The position numbers were made by a program, and so were the translations under genes. From the NCBI RefSeq assembly GCF_014633365.1, contig NC_068340.1, forward strand, positions 40,076,328 to 40,140,327: 64,000 nt of DNA, given 5' to 3'. Each line of letters starts with the position of its first letter. Position 1 is the first letter of the stretch. The notes beneath the pieces were generated by a model. The model was not told the origin of the DNA. It saw nothing but the letters and a program-made list of their open reading frames with translations, and ran no database searches. Below are positions 63,489-64,000 of the stretch, one piece after another. Source of the stretch: Diospyros lotus. Taxonomy: Eukaryota > Streptophyta > Magnoliopsida > Ericales > Ebenaceae.

Positions 63489-64000
63489 GTAAACTTTTAT
63501 AATCTATGAGCTGCCTTTTCCATCTGACCTGATGTTTGATCCAAATTGTTTTGCATTATTGATGACATGCACAGATCACCTCAGTTAAGTTTTTCTTTCA
63601 GTTAAATTGTTTTTCACGGTACTCATTGAGGGTGGGGCGTTTGGTAAGGATGGGATGAAAAAACTTTTGTTTTCAAAACTTTTTTTGGGTTAAAATCTAC
63701 AAAATATGATGATTTTTTGGATACCTAAAACACATAACTAAGCCTAATTATTACTCCAACAAAAATGGTAATTTTTTCTTTTGCATGCTAAATGATCTTT
63801 GTGTTATCAGTATTTTGGATTTTATCTCATCTTTAAAGACAATATTTGTCGTTCAAGAATGTTTCAACATTCTTGAATTTCCTTTTTCTCTTTACACCTG
63901 TTATAGTTTCTTGAGGAACTATCCCGTTCGAACTGAACAAACCAATAACTTCTCACAAGCACACTTCCCACATTCTATGACCACAAAGTGGTCTCATAAC
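63489..64000 (+). other. Intron of the plastid-protein gene, incomplete
   Basis: Starts with donor gtaaac. AT-rich with no convincing exon up to the window end. Confidence 0.5.

Overview
This is a eudicot-like nuclear genomic window: AT-rich, intron-rich and heavily loaded with transposons. Nothing bacterial, organellar or CRISPR-like is present. The species cannot be named from the sequence. Very long, transposon-filled introns suggest a woody dicot with a repeat-rich genome, but that is inference.

There are three host genes. (1) Positions 1-13525, plus strand: the 3' part (coiled coil and armadillo repeats) of an armadillo-repeat kinesin (KIN-U/ARK family). Nine coding exons encode 380 residues and the stop; the motor domain lies upstream of the window. 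(2) Positions 15042-58778, minus strand: a complete exocyst subunit SEC8 gene. I could place all 26 coding exons, and they sum to 3228 nt (1075 residues plus stop) with every splice phase agreeing. It converges on the kinesin gene, with about 1.5 kb between the two stop codons. (3) From 61833, plus strand: the first three exons of a small, probably plastid-targeted protein that runs off the window. It is divergent from SEC8 across about 2.6 kb of AT-rich intergenic DNA.

Most other sequence is mobile DNA in introns. The kinesin carries a Ty3/gypsy chromodomain element (2915-8496, target duplication tgtat). SEC8 introns carry three relatives of one gypsy family, each with a different internal deletion (B1 23225-25762, B2 28117-31672, B3 47232-50006), a copia element (51464-54544), an old nested gypsy relic (about 40.1-42.9 kb), a hAT-type MITE with an 8-bp target duplication (44708-45324), a GC-rich inverted-repeat element (45963-46614), a MITE inside the B3 LTR, SINEs and RTE-LINE tails. 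A Mutator-like MITE with a 9-bp target duplication (59443-59895) sits about 0.2 kb beyond the likely 5' end of the SEC8 transcript. SEC8 still has an intact reading frame, so its 44-kb span reflects transposon accumulation around 3.2 kb of coding sequence.

The most notable points are four GC-AG introns among 35 definable introns; C-to-T/G-to-A nonsense mutations in the retroelements that can be read against sibling copies; a young non-autonomous element (B2) carrying a roughly 420-bp open segment of unknown origin; element B1, whose 3' LTR is deleted to its last few bases yet still abuts the matching target duplication; degenerate copies of an armadillo exon in a kinesin intron; and many long C/G homopolymers.
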